Assembly (NCBI RefSeq): GCF_031880315.1
Contig: NZ_CP134771.1
Location: 744,001 to 808,000 of the forward strand
Source of the DNA: Pseudomonas baltica
Lineage (GTDB): Bacteria; Pseudomonadota; Gammaproteobacteria; Pseudomonadales; Pseudomonadaceae
DNA length: 64,000 nucleotides
Direction of reading: 5' to 3'
Positions 43,569-51,393 of the stretch are shown in pieces; position 1 is the stretch's first letter, and each line of letters opens with the position of its first letter. The position numbers and the translations under genes are program-made. The notes under the pieces were generated by a model. That model was not told the origin of the DNA, made no database searches, and saw only the letters and a program-made list of their open reading frames with translations.

Positions 43569-44665
43569 GCTGGCACCGCCTTGGTATGGCTCGCTTGGGC
43601 TGATTCGAGTTCGCGCACCAACGGCAGCACGTGCACGCCGAAATATTCGACCTCTTCCTGAAAGTGCAGGAACGCCGACAGCACCAGGTCAACGCCAACC
43701 GCTTTCAGCGCGACGATCCGTTCGGCGATCTGGCGCGGCGTACCGATCAGATTGGTCTTGAAGCCATCGTTGTATTGCACCAGGTCCTCGAAGCTGGACT
43801 TGGCCCAGTTGCCTTCGCCTTCGGGGCTGGCCTTGCCGGCCTGCCTGGCGGCGTCGCCAAACGCGTTGACCGCTTCAGGGTCAGCCTTGTCGATGATCTC
43901 GGCGAGCACCGCGCGGGCTTGTGCCTCGGTGTCGCGGGCGATGATGAAAGCGTTGACGCCGATCTTCACCGAGTGGCCGTTGGCAGCCGCCTTGGCGCGA
44001 ATGTCTTCGACCTGGGCCTTGATCCCTTCAACGCTGTTGCCGTTGGTGAAATACCAGTCCGAGACCCGCGCCGCCATGTCCCTGGCCGCCCGCGAACTGC
44101 CGCCCTGGAAGATTTCCGGATGAGGCTGTTGCAGCGGTTTGGGCCGCAGGGTGTAGTCGTGGAAGCGATAGAAATCACCTTTGAAGGTGAAGTTGTCGGT
44201 GGTCCAGACACCTTTGAGTACCCGGATGAATTCTTCGGAACGGCGATAGCGTTCGTCATGCTCCAGCCACGGCTCGCCGATGGCGGTGAATTCGCCCTTG
44301 AACCAGCCGCTGACGATATTCACCGCGATCCGCCCCGCCGTGAGCTGATCGATCGTCGCCAGTTGCTTGGCCGCAACCGCAGGCGTCCAGGGGCCGGGCA
44401 GGATGGCAGCGATGACCTTGAGTTTTTCCGTGGCTGCCAGCAAAGCATGGCTGAAGGCGACCGACTCGTGCTGGAACTCGGCGCCGTAACCGGCGGTAAA
44501 GCGGATTTGGGTCAGGGCGTATTCAAAGCCGGAGCGCTCGGCGATCTGCGCCAGCTTGCGGTTGTAATCGATATCCCAACTGGTGCGTTGCTCGATCTTG
44601 CTGACCACCAGCCCGCCGCTGACATTGGGGACCCAGTAGGCAAATTTCACAGGTTGCTGACTCAT
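43565..44665 (-). CDS. sfnG: FMNH2-dependent dimethyl sulfone monooxygenase
   Basis: The product is 366 residues and matches SfnG of Pseudomonas putida from end to end as far as I can recall it: FAYWVPNVSGGLVVSKIEQRT at the start, ERSGFEYALTQIRFTAGYGAE, GGRIAVN-type NIVSGWFKGEF, and GEGNWAKSSFEDLVQYNDGF. SfnG oxidises dimethyl sulfone to methanesulfinate and formaldehyde with reduced FMN. The start at 44665 is the first gene after the sigma54 promoter at 44720-44734. It has no Cys and only two Met. The FMN reductase (SfnF or MsuE) is not encoded in the window. Confidence 0.93.
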   Translation of the reverse strand: MSQQPVKFAYWVPNVSGGLVVSKIEQRTSWDIDYNRKLAQIAERSGFEYALTQIRFTAGYGAEFQHESVAFSHALLAATEKLKVIAAILPGPWTPAVAAKQLATIDQLTAGRIAVNIVSGWFKGEFTAIGEPWLEHDERYRRSEEFIRVLKGVWTTDNFTFKGDFYRFHDYTLRPKPLQQPHPEIFQGGSSRAARDMAARVSDWYFTNGNSVEGIKAQVEDIRAKAAANGHSVKIGVNAFIIARDTEAQARAVLAEIIDKADPEAVNAFGDAARQAGKASPEGEGNWAKSSFEDLVQYNDGFKTNLIGTPRQIAERIVALKAVGVDLVLSAFLHFQEEVEYFGVHVLPLVRELESAQASHTKAVPA

Positions 44666-44719
44666 ATTGACCTCTGTGCACCGCCGAGATGGACATCATC
44701 TCGCTGTACAAGAGCAATC

Positions 44720-44734
44720 GCAGTAATCGTGCCA
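44720..44734 (-). promoter_or_regulatory. Sigma54 (-24/-12) promoter of the sfnG operon
   Basis: The minus strand reads TGGCACGATTACTGC. Ten of eleven fixed positions of TGGCACG-N4-TTGC match, with GG and GC ten bases apart. The start would be near 44708, about 43 bases before sfnG. Confidence 0.85.
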
Positions 44735-44751
44735 AATGGTTTTTTCAATAA

Positions 44752-44781
44752 GTATCAATATCTTGGATGATCTATTGATAC
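44752..44781. repeat. Nine-base inverted repeat with IHF consensus
   Basis: GTATCAATA (44752-44760) and TATTGATAC (44773-44781) are exact reverse complements around a 12-base centre. The left arm starts TATCAATATCTTG (44753-44765), a perfect match to the IHF consensus WATCAANNNNTTR. It lies between the sigma54 promoter and the upstream box, the usual IHF position. Confidence 0.65.
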
Positions 44782-44812
44782 CTGAGACCCACACAGGGCA
44801 GTGAACAATCTG

Positions 44813-44828
44813 CTGAACAACTGTTGCT
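44813..44828. promoter_or_regulatory. Palindromic upstream box, proposed SfnR-like binding site
   Basis: CTGAACAACTGTTGCT is nearly the same as the box at 35938-35953 and is 79 bases upstream of the sfnG promoter. GAACAACTGTTGCTC is an imperfect 15-base palindrome around the CAAC-W-GTTG core. Confidence 0.65.
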
Positions 44829-45000
44829 CCACAGACAACTGACCGTTTTACGGGGCGCCTCGATACAAGCCCCGCACGCCCGTCAAGGATGCCCTGTTTC
44901 GATATACCCAAAAGCAAGTGCCCTAGATAAAAAAAGCCGTACCCATGCACCGGTTCAACACGTTCTAATCTCGCCGAATTTTTCGCCCCGGAGTTTGGCT

Positions 45001-45822
45001 TTGAAACATAACAAATTTTTCCCCATCGGCCTGGCATTGCTGGTGACCTGCTCGTCGGCCTTCGCCGGTGCAACCCTTGATCGGGTCACGCAAAAGGGCG
45101 AACTGACCGAAGTGCTGATGGAAAGCTATCCGCCGTTTTCGTTTCTCAATGACCAGAATCAGCTGGACGGCTTCGATGTCGACGTGGCCAAGGCCGTGGC
45201 GGCGCGGCTGGGAGTCAAACTCAAGATCGAAACGCCCTCCTGGGATGTGATTGCGGCGGGCCACTGGAGTGGGCGCTATGACATCTGTATTTGCTCGATG
45301 ACACCCAGCAAGGCGCGCGCTGAAGTGTTCGATTTCCCGGTGGCTTACTATCAGTCCCCGGCAGTGGTGGTGGTGAATGCCAAGGATACGGCCATCACCG
45401 GCGGCAAGGACTTGTCCGGCAAGAAGGTCGGGGTCATCAGTGCCTCTACCTATGAGGCTTACCTCAACAAGGACCTGGTGATCGAGGGCGCCGAAGACAA
45501 GCCTATCAGCTACCCTTTCAGCGCCGTGCAAGTGGCTCCCTACGACAACGAAACCGTGGCCTTCCAGGATTTGGCCCTGGGCAGCGGTGTGCGGCTCGAT
45601 GCCATGGTCACCAACCTGATCACCGCCCACGAGCGCATCGCCCAGGACCCGCGGTTCAAGATTGTCGGTGAGCCGCTGTATGCCGAGCCCAATGTGGTGG
45701 CTATCGAAAAAGGCGACCCGCAGTGGCACGCGAAGGTCGTCGAGGTGCTTGGCCAACTGAAGGCGGACGGTACGTTGAGCAAGATCTCGCAGAAGTGGAT
45801 CGGCTCCGATATCAGCCAATGA
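45001..45822 (+). CDS. Periplasmic amino-acid-type binding protein (SBP family 3)
   Basis: The product is about 273 residues with a signal peptide (FFPIGLALLVTCSSAFA) and the two-lobe fold with ESYPPFSFLNDQNQLDGFDVDVAKAVAARLG, CSMTPSKARAEVFDF and SGKKVGVISASTYE. This pattern is shared with cystine and polar amino-acid binding proteins (FliY/TcyJ/HisJ). The start is TTG at 45001, chosen because CGGAG lies seven bases upstream and the signal peptide begins there; the open frame reaching 44824 has no signal. It is followed by one permease and an LLM oxygenase, so it may carry a sulfur amino acid or related compound (inference). Confidence 0.85.
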   Translation: MKHNKFFPIGLALLVTCSSAFAGATLDRVTQKGELTEVLMESYPPFSFLNDQNQLDGFDVDVAKAVAARLGVKLKIETPSWDVIAAGHWSGRYDICICSMTPSKARAEVFDFPVAYYQSPAVVVVNAKDTAITGGKDLSGKKVGVISASTYEAYLNKDLVIEGAEDKPISYPFSAVQVAPYDNETVAFQDLALGSGVRLDAMVTNLITAHERIAQDPRFKIVGEPLYAEPNVVAIEKGDPQWHAKVVEVLGQLKADGTLSKISQKWIGSDISQ

Positions 45823-46664
45823 CAGCCCTCGACCCACGTTCTGCATCTACCCGTCGCGCACCTGAATCGTGGCTGAGCCGCGTGCGCGCACGCATTGGTT
45901 TTCGCAGCCGCGTCTACTTGACGTGGGCGGCGCTGCTGGGTGTGTGCGTGCTGTTTTTCATGAGCTTCAATCTGAAGTTCTCGATCATCCTCGACAAGCT
46001 GCCGAATCTGGTCGGCGTGCACTTGGGCCCGGACGGTTTTCTGCAGGGCGCGGCGTTAACGTTCTTCCTGTGTTTCTGCTCGATCTGGCTGTCGCTGATC
46101 CTGGGCTTCATCACCGCCTTGGCGCGGCTATCGAACAGCGCGGTTGCGTTCGGCATCGCCAGTTTCTACGTGTCGTTCTTTCGCGGCACACCGCTGCTGA
46201 TCCAGATCCTGCTGATCTACCTGGGCTTGCCGCAACTGGGTATCGTGCCAGGCGCGATCAGCGCGGGCATCGTTGCGCTGTCATTGAATTATGGCGCGTA
46301 CCTGAGCGAGATCTTCCGCGCGGGGATCGTCTCGGTCGCCGCTGGCCAACGCGAAGCGGCTGCGGCGCTAGGCCTCACACCCACGGCGACCTTCATCCAC
46401 ATCGTGCTGCCGCAAGCCATGCGCACCATCGTACCGCCGGCGACCAGTCAGTTCATTTCAATGCTCAAGGATTCATCGCTGGTGTCGGTGATGGGGGTCT
46501 GGGAGGTAATGTTTCTGGCACAGTCGTATGGCCGCTCTTCGTATCGCTACATCGAAATGCTCACCACCGCGGCCGTCATCTACTGGCTGCTGTCCATCGG
46601 GCTCGAGTTGATCCAGCACCGTTTGGAGCGCCACTTCGGCAAGGGTTTCAAAAACCCGCGCTGA
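45819..46664 (+). CDS. Amino-acid-type ABC permease
   Basis: The product is about 281 residues. It has a basic N-terminus, a first hydrophobic segment near residue 35 (YLTWAALLGVCVLFFMSF), then the HisM-type core with SFYVSFFRGTPLLIQILLIYLGLP and the EAA loop REAAAALGLTPTATFIHIVLPQAM. The start at 45819 overlaps the binding-protein stop by ATGA. There is no ATPase gene with this pair, so it must borrow one, perhaps the EhuA-like one or one outside the window. Confidence 0.88.
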   Translation: MTALDPRSASTRRAPESWLSRVRARIGFRSRVYLTWAALLGVCVLFFMSFNLKFSIILDKLPNLVGVHLGPDGFLQGAALTFFLCFCSIWLSLILGFITALARLSNSAVAFGIASFYVSFFRGTPLLIQILLIYLGLPQLGIVPGAISAGIVALSLNYGAYLSEIFRAGIVSVAAGQREAAAALGLTPTATFIHIVLPQAMRTIVPPATSQFISMLKDSSLVSVMGVWEVMFLAQSYGRSSYRYIEMLTTAAVIYWLLSIGLELIQHRLERHFGKGFKNPR

Positions 46665-46683
46665 ACCCATTTCAGGAAATCCC

Positions 46684-48060
46684 ATGTCCGATCCAACACC
46701 TCTGTTGTTCGCCCTCTACGAACAGGCCAGCGTGGGCTGCGGTGGCGCCCCCAGCCTGTGGACACACCCGGCTGACGAGCGCCTGGCCATCAACTCACTG
46801 AGCTACTGGACCAACCTGGCACGTATCGCCGACCAGGCGCATCTGGACCTGATGTTCTTTGGTGACGTGCTGGGGTTTTACGACGTGTTCGGCGCCAATG
46901 CCGATGCAGCCATGAAGTGGGCCGTCGAGGCCCCCGCCAATGATCCGCTGATGATCATTCCGGGCCTGGCCGCAGTCACCGAGAACCTCGCGTTCGGGGT
47001 CACGGTGAGCACCAGCTACGAGCACCCGTTCAGCCATGCGCGGCGCTTCAGCACCCTCGATCACCTGACCAATGGCCGGGTGGGCTGGAACATCGTCACC
47101 TCCTACCTGAGCAGTGCAGCGCGCAATTTCGGGCTGGAGCAAATGATCAAGCACGATGATCGCTATGAGCGCGCCGAGGAGTTCCTCGACGTGGTCTACA
47201 AGCTGTGGGAAGGCAGCTGGGCCAATGATGCGGTGGTCGCGGACAAGTCCACGCCGCTGTATGCGCGGGGCGATCGGATCCGCCCGATCAATCACTCAGG
47301 TGCGCACTACCGGGTGGCAGGCCCGCACTTGACTGCGCCCTCGCCGCAGCGCACGCCGCTGTTGATCCAGGCCGGCTGGTCGGGCCGTGGCCGAACGTTC
47401 GCCGCCAAGCACGCCGAGATGATCTTCACTGCCAAGTCCAATCCCCACGAGATTCGCCAGGGCCTGGAAGACATCTGGGCGCAGGCGCAGGCCCGCGGTC
47501 GCAGCGCCGAGGACGTCAAATCCCTGACCGTACTGCGCATCGTCACCGCCAAAACGCAGATCGAGGCGCAGCGCAAATATGACGCCCTGCAAAGCAACTA
47601 TCACCTGCAAGCGCAACTGGTCAGCTACGCCGGTGATACCGGCATCGACATCAGCCGCTACGCCGACGGAGATCCACTGTCGACGCACACCGAAGGCATG
47701 ACCTCCTACGTGATGCACCCCGACGGCAGTGGCAAGCCGCTTACCGCCGGCGACGTCAAACAGCGCTTTGCCAACGTTACCCGCGGCACTGATCTGATTC
47801 TGGTCGGCACGCCGCAACAGGTGGCCGAGCGCATCGAAGAACACGCGCGTATCAGTGGCACCAGCGGCTACATGCTCAACCCGCTGATCAGTCCCGGCAG
47901 CCTGGAAGACTTCGTCGAATGGGTGGTGCCCGAGCTGCAGCGACGCGGGCTGTATCGCACCGAGCCGCACCGTGGGACCTTGCGCTCGCGGTTGCGCGCG
48001 GATGGTAGAGACCATCTGCCGGATTCGGCGTATGGGGCTTCGTTTCGGTTTGGCGAGTGA
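46684..48060 (+). CDS. LLM-class flavin-dependent monooxygenase, DszA/NtaA group
   Basis: The product is 458 residues. Blocks shared with the protein at 32723 include LMFFGDVLGFYDVFGANADAAMKW, ARRFSTLDHLTNGRVGWNIVTS, YERAEEFLDVVYKLWEGSW and TPLLIQAGWSGRGRTFAAKHAE. It is a paralogue, not an orthologue, of the other two NtaA-group enzymes here. It starts 20 bases after the permease on the same strand, so it would oxidise whatever that importer brings in. It ends 97 bases before the kdpD stop, convergent with kdpD. Confidence 0.9.
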   Translation: MSDPTPLLFALYEQASVGCGGAPSLWTHPADERLAINSLSYWTNLARIADQAHLDLMFFGDVLGFYDVFGANADAAMKWAVEAPANDPLMIIPGLAAVTENLAFGVTVSTSYEHPFSHARRFSTLDHLTNGRVGWNIVTSYLSSAARNFGLEQMIKHDDRYERAEEFLDVVYKLWEGSWANDAVVADKSTPLYARGDRIRPINHSGAHYRVAGPHLTAPSPQRTPLLIQAGWSGRGRTFAAKHAEMIFTAKSNPHEIRQGLEDIWAQAQARGRSAEDVKSLTVLRIVTAKTQIEAQRKYDALQSNYHLQAQLVSYAGDTGIDISRYADGDPLSTHTEGMTSYVMHPDGSGKPLTAGDVKQRFANVTRGTDLILVGTPQQVAERIEEHARISGTSGYMLNPLISPGSLEDFVEWVVPELQRRGLYRTEPHRGTLRSRLRADGRDHLPDSAYGASFRFGE

Positions 48061-48157
48061 GGTAACGCTGGGAACCGGTCCAGATGGATCATGGCCGGGG
48101 GCTGGAAACGGATCTGCGGTTCGCCGTCAATGATCAAAAGGGTTGAGGGTTGGCTCG

Positions 48158-50797
48158 TCAATCTGCCTCCAACTCGGCATAAGGCTGCGCTGGCAACGGC
48201 AGCCACAGCGCGATACAGGTGCCCTTGCCGTCGATCCCCTGATCGACCTCCACACGACCACCATGGGCGCCGACCATACCTTGGCAGATCGCCAGGCCCA
48301 GCCCCGTACCCTGTCCGCCTCGATCACCACGGGCCGCGGTATAGAACATGTCGAAGATCTTCGCCCGCTCCTCGTGGGGGATGCCCGGCCCCTCGTCGCT
48401 GACGCTGAAGACCATAAACGCCTGATGCACGGCGGCTTCGACTTCGATACGGCCGTTGGGCGGCGAGAACCGCGCGGCGTTCTCGAGCACGTTGACCAAG
48501 GCCTGTTCGATCAGCGCGGCATGCACGTAAAGCAGCGGTATCTCGCTCGGTACCTGCACGCGGACCTTGAGACCGGCAAGCACCGTGCGCAGTCGACCGA
48601 CGGCACTGCCGACGATATCGGCAGGCGCGACCCAGTCGCGTGCCAGTTTCAAGGCGCCGTGGCCGAGGCGGGTCATGTCCAGCAGGTTCTGGATGTAGCG
48701 GTCCAGGCGCTCGGCTTCGTCGCGGGTGCCTTCCAGCAGTTCGACGCGATCGCTCGGTGGGATGAGATCACCCAGTTCCAACAGGCTATCGATGCTGCCG
48801 CGCATCGATGTCAGCGGTGTTCTCAGATCGTGGGACACCGACGCCAGCAGAGCGCTGCGCAGTTGCTCGGTCTCGCCATGCAAACGGGCGGCCTCCAGGT
48901 CTTGAACCAGATTGGCCCGCGCCAGGGCCTGGGCCAACGGCTGGCTCAACGCACCGAGCAGCCTGCGTAATTCACCATTCAGCGCACCTTCGTGGCGCTC
49001 GGACACCGCCATCAACGCCAGCACCTGGCCCTCAAGCGATACCGGCCACCACCACCAGCGACCGGCGGGCAAGGTGCCGGTACCTTTGCCGGCGGCCTGG
49101 TCGTGGCGCCCCGCCCATTCGCCCGCCGCCCGTTCAGACTCGGAAAATTGCTCGTTGCCGCCATTGGCCACGATCCAGGTATCGCCTGACTTTTCCAGCA
49201 GGCAGATCTCCAGGCCCGGCCAGCCCTGTAGATGCTGCGATGCGGCATTGAGCACAGCCTGTTGGTCGGTCGAGGCGGCCAGGCTGCGGGACAATTCCAG
49301 CAAGCGGGCGGTCTGTGCCTGCGCCTCGCGCAAGGCACTGAGTTGCCGACGCTGGCGCGCAGCCAGATTGCCCGTGAGGGCGGCCATCAGCAGGAAGAAC
49401 ATCAGCGTCAGGACGTCTTCTTCGCGCTGGATGCTTAATGAAAAGGTGGGCGGTATGAACAGGAAGTCATAGGCCAGAAATGACAAGACGGCACTGGCCA
49501 GCGCCGGCCCAAGGCTGCTGCGCACCGCCACCAGGAGCACTGCGGCCAGAAACACCAGCGAGATATTGGGCAAGTCCATGACCAGCGATACGCCCCACGC
49601 AAAGCCGCTGGCCAGCAGCGTCGCGGCGAGGGCGAGCGAGTAATCACTCCAGCGCCAGCCTTGCGTGACATGGCTGCGCCGCTGCACCGGCGATTCGACG
49701 CGGGGCAGCACGTTGATCTCCAGCCCCGAGGGTTCGCGCAGCAACCTGGCCGACAAACCCATGCCGATGATCCGCCGCCGCGATTGGCCCACCAGCAGCA
49801 AGCTGGCGCGCCGATCGCTGGCGTGCTGGATCAAGGTGCGAGCGACGCCACTGGCACGCAGCACCACCACTTCGCCGCCCAGGCGTTCGGCCAATTGCTG
49901 AGCCTGATGCAAGCGCTGGCGAGCGGTCTCGTCTTTGACACTGCCAGTGTCGATATGCACCACGGACCAGGGCAAATGACGGTTCTGCGCGATGCGGCTG
50001 GCATGACGCACCAGCCGTTCGCACTGATCGTCGCTGTCGATGCAGACCAACAGCCGGCCGCGCACCGTGGGGGCGTCCTGGCCCAGGCGACGGTAGCCCT
50101 GCGCCAGGTCGGCATCGACCTGAGCCGCTGCCGTTTGCATGGCCAATTCGCGCAGCGCGTTGAGGTTGGTCTGGCTGAAAAACGCGTCGATGGCCGCACG
50201 CGCCTGCTCAGGCACATAGACCTTGCCGTCGCGCAGGCGCTCGAGCAGTTCGCGCGGCGGCAGATCGATCAGCAGCAGTTCATACGCCTCCTGCAAGACC
50301 CAGTCGGGCACCGTCTCGCGAACCTGCACGCCGGTGATACCGCGCACCTGGTCGTTGAGGCTTTCCAGGTGCTGGACGTTGACGGTGGTGTAGACATCGA
50401 TATCGGCCGCCAGCAACTCCTGCACATCTTGCCAACGCTTGGCGTGCCGACTGCCAGGTGCGTTGCTGTGAGCCAGTTCGTCCACCAGCACCAACTGCGG
50501 CTTGGCTTTGAGCAGCCCGTCGAGGTCCATTTCTTCGAGCGCCACCTCGCGGTACAGGCTGCGCAACATGGGCTGTTGCGCCAACCCGACCAGCAAGGCT
50601 TCGGTTTCAGCCCGGCCATGGGTTTCGACGACACCCGCCAGCAGCCTGACGCCTTGGCGCTGCTGGGTATGGGCCGCCTGCAGCATGGCGTAGGTCTTGC
50701 CTACCCCCGGCGCAGCGCCGAGGAACACCTTGAGGCGCCCCCGCCCGCTACGGGGTAAGGCTGCCAGCAAGGCATCGGCGCGGCCGGAGTCACTCAT
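48158..50797 (-). CDS. kdpD: Potassium-sensing histidine kinase KdpD
   Basis: The product is 879 residues, the expected length. The N-terminal KdpD domain has Walker A FLGAAPGVGKTYAML and Walker B LVLVDELAHSN, followed by a universal-stress-type domain (RLLVCIDSDDQCERLVRHA). Four membrane helices come near residues 395-490. A GAF-like region precedes HisKA (SVSHDLRTPLTSMRGS) and HATPase_c (NVLENAARFSPP, DEGPGI, GTGLGLAI). It controls kdpFABC with KdpE in response to potassium limitation. It follows kdpC after 15 bases. The next gene downstream is on the other strand, so kdpE is absent from its normal place. Confidence 0.96.
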   Translation of the reverse strand: MSDSGRADALLAALPRSGRGRLKVFLGAAPGVGKTYAMLQAAHTQQRQGVRLLAGVVETHGRAETEALLVGLAQQPMLRSLYREVALEEMDLDGLLKAKPQLVLVDELAHSNAPGSRHAKRWQDVQELLAADIDVYTTVNVQHLESLNDQVRGITGVQVRETVPDWVLQEAYELLLIDLPPRELLERLRDGKVYVPEQARAAIDAFFSQTNLNALRELAMQTAAAQVDADLAQGYRRLGQDAPTVRGRLLVCIDSDDQCERLVRHASRIAQNRHLPWSVVHIDTGSVKDETARQRLHQAQQLAERLGGEVVVLRASGVARTLIQHASDRRASLLLVGQSRRRIIGMGLSARLLREPSGLEINVLPRVESPVQRRSHVTQGWRWSDYSLALAATLLASGFAWGVSLVMDLPNISLVFLAAVLLVAVRSSLGPALASAVLSFLAYDFLFIPPTFSLSIQREEDVLTLMFFLLMAALTGNLAARQRRQLSALREAQAQTARLLELSRSLAASTDQQAVLNAASQHLQGWPGLEICLLEKSGDTWIVANGGNEQFSESERAAGEWAGRHDQAAGKGTGTLPAGRWWWWPVSLEGQVLALMAVSERHEGALNGELRRLLGALSQPLAQALARANLVQDLEAARLHGETEQLRSALLASVSHDLRTPLTSMRGSIDSLLELGDLIPPSDRVELLEGTRDEAERLDRYIQNLLDMTRLGHGALKLARDWVAPADIVGSAVGRLRTVLAGLKVRVQVPSEIPLLYVHAALIEQALVNVLENAARFSPPNGRIEVEAAVHQAFMVFSVSDEGPGIPHEERAKIFDMFYTAARGDRGGQGTGLGLAICQGMVGAHGGRVEVDQGIDGKGTCIALWLPLPAQPYAELEAD

Positions 50798-50812
50798 CGG
50801 GATTGCTCGCTA

Positions 50813-51373
50813 TCATCGGGAGGCTGTGGGCATCTGTACCAGTGTGGCATTCAACGCTAGCACGTTGACCACCGGCGGGCCTACCAGCGAAGTCTCGGTA
50901 TGCGCCGCGATCAGGTCTCGCAGGGACTGCTCGGAGACTTGACGGGCCGCCGCTACCCTTGCCACTTGATACGCCGCGGCAGCGGGCGATAGATGAGGAT
51001 CGAGGCCGCTGCCCGAGGTCGTCAACAGGGCCAGGGGCACCGGCCCCTGCCCGTCCACATACAGTTTGGCGGCATCGTCCTTGACGCGCGTCGCCAGCGC
51101 CGGATTGCTCGGTGCCAGGTTGCTGGCACCGCTGGCGACGGTGGCGAAGGCCCCCGCCGAGGGGCGCGGATGGAACCACTCGTCGCCGCTGAAATCCTGG
51201 GCGATCAAGGACGAGCCGCGTACTTTGCCAGCGCCGTCGCGTACCAGGCTGCCGTTGGCCTGATCGGCGAAGGCCACCTGAGCGATACCCGTGACGACCA
51301 GGGGATAGGCCACGCCAGTGATCAGGGTCATCAGGACGACCAGGCTAACCGCCGGACGAATTAAATTGCTCAT
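50813..51373 (-). CDS. kdpC: Potassium-transporting ATPase subunit KdpC
   Basis: The product is about 186 residues with one N-terminal membrane helix ([23 protein letters not shown]) and a periplasmic domain with [16 protein letters not shown] and [10 protein letters not shown], as in KdpC. It ends with the conserved [12 protein letters not shown] chose the ATG at 51373 because GGAG lies eight bases upstream and the protein then begins as in other KdpC proteins. The ATG at 51397 would overlap kdpB by ATGA and add eight residues. Confidence 0.95.
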   Translation of the reverse strand: MSNLIRPAVSLVVLMTLITGVAYPLVVTGIAQVAFADQANGSLVRDGAGKVRGSSLIAQDFSGDEWFHPRPSAGAFATVASGASNLAPSNPALATRVKDDAAKLYVDGQGPVPLALLTTSGSGLDPHLSPAAAAYQVARVAAARQVSEQSLRDLIAAHTETSLVGPPVVNVLALNATLVQMPTASR

Positions 51374-51393
51374 GTTCGAAGCTCCAGTCAGGT

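Larger units (their letters stand above)
44666..45000. promoter_or_regulatory. Divergent control region upstream of sfnG
   Basis: This 335-bp region holds no gene. In order it has the sigma54 promoter for sfnG, an IHF site inside a nine-base inverted repeat, and the palindromic box. The half next to the plus-strand binding-protein gene shows no -24/-12 element. CGGAG at 44989-44993 is the ribosome site for that gene. Confidence 0.7.

Noticed and set aside
44836-44990. A sigma54 promoter for the plus-strand binding-protein gene at 45001
   Set aside because: No GG-N10-GC pair with acceptable flanks is present in this stretch, so only the minus-strand sfnG promoter is claimed.
44824-45000. Upstream extension of the binding-protein gene at 45001 to 44824
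   Set aside because: It adds 59 residues before a clear signal peptide and overlaps the regulatory box. The TTG at 45001 has a CGGAG ribosome site.
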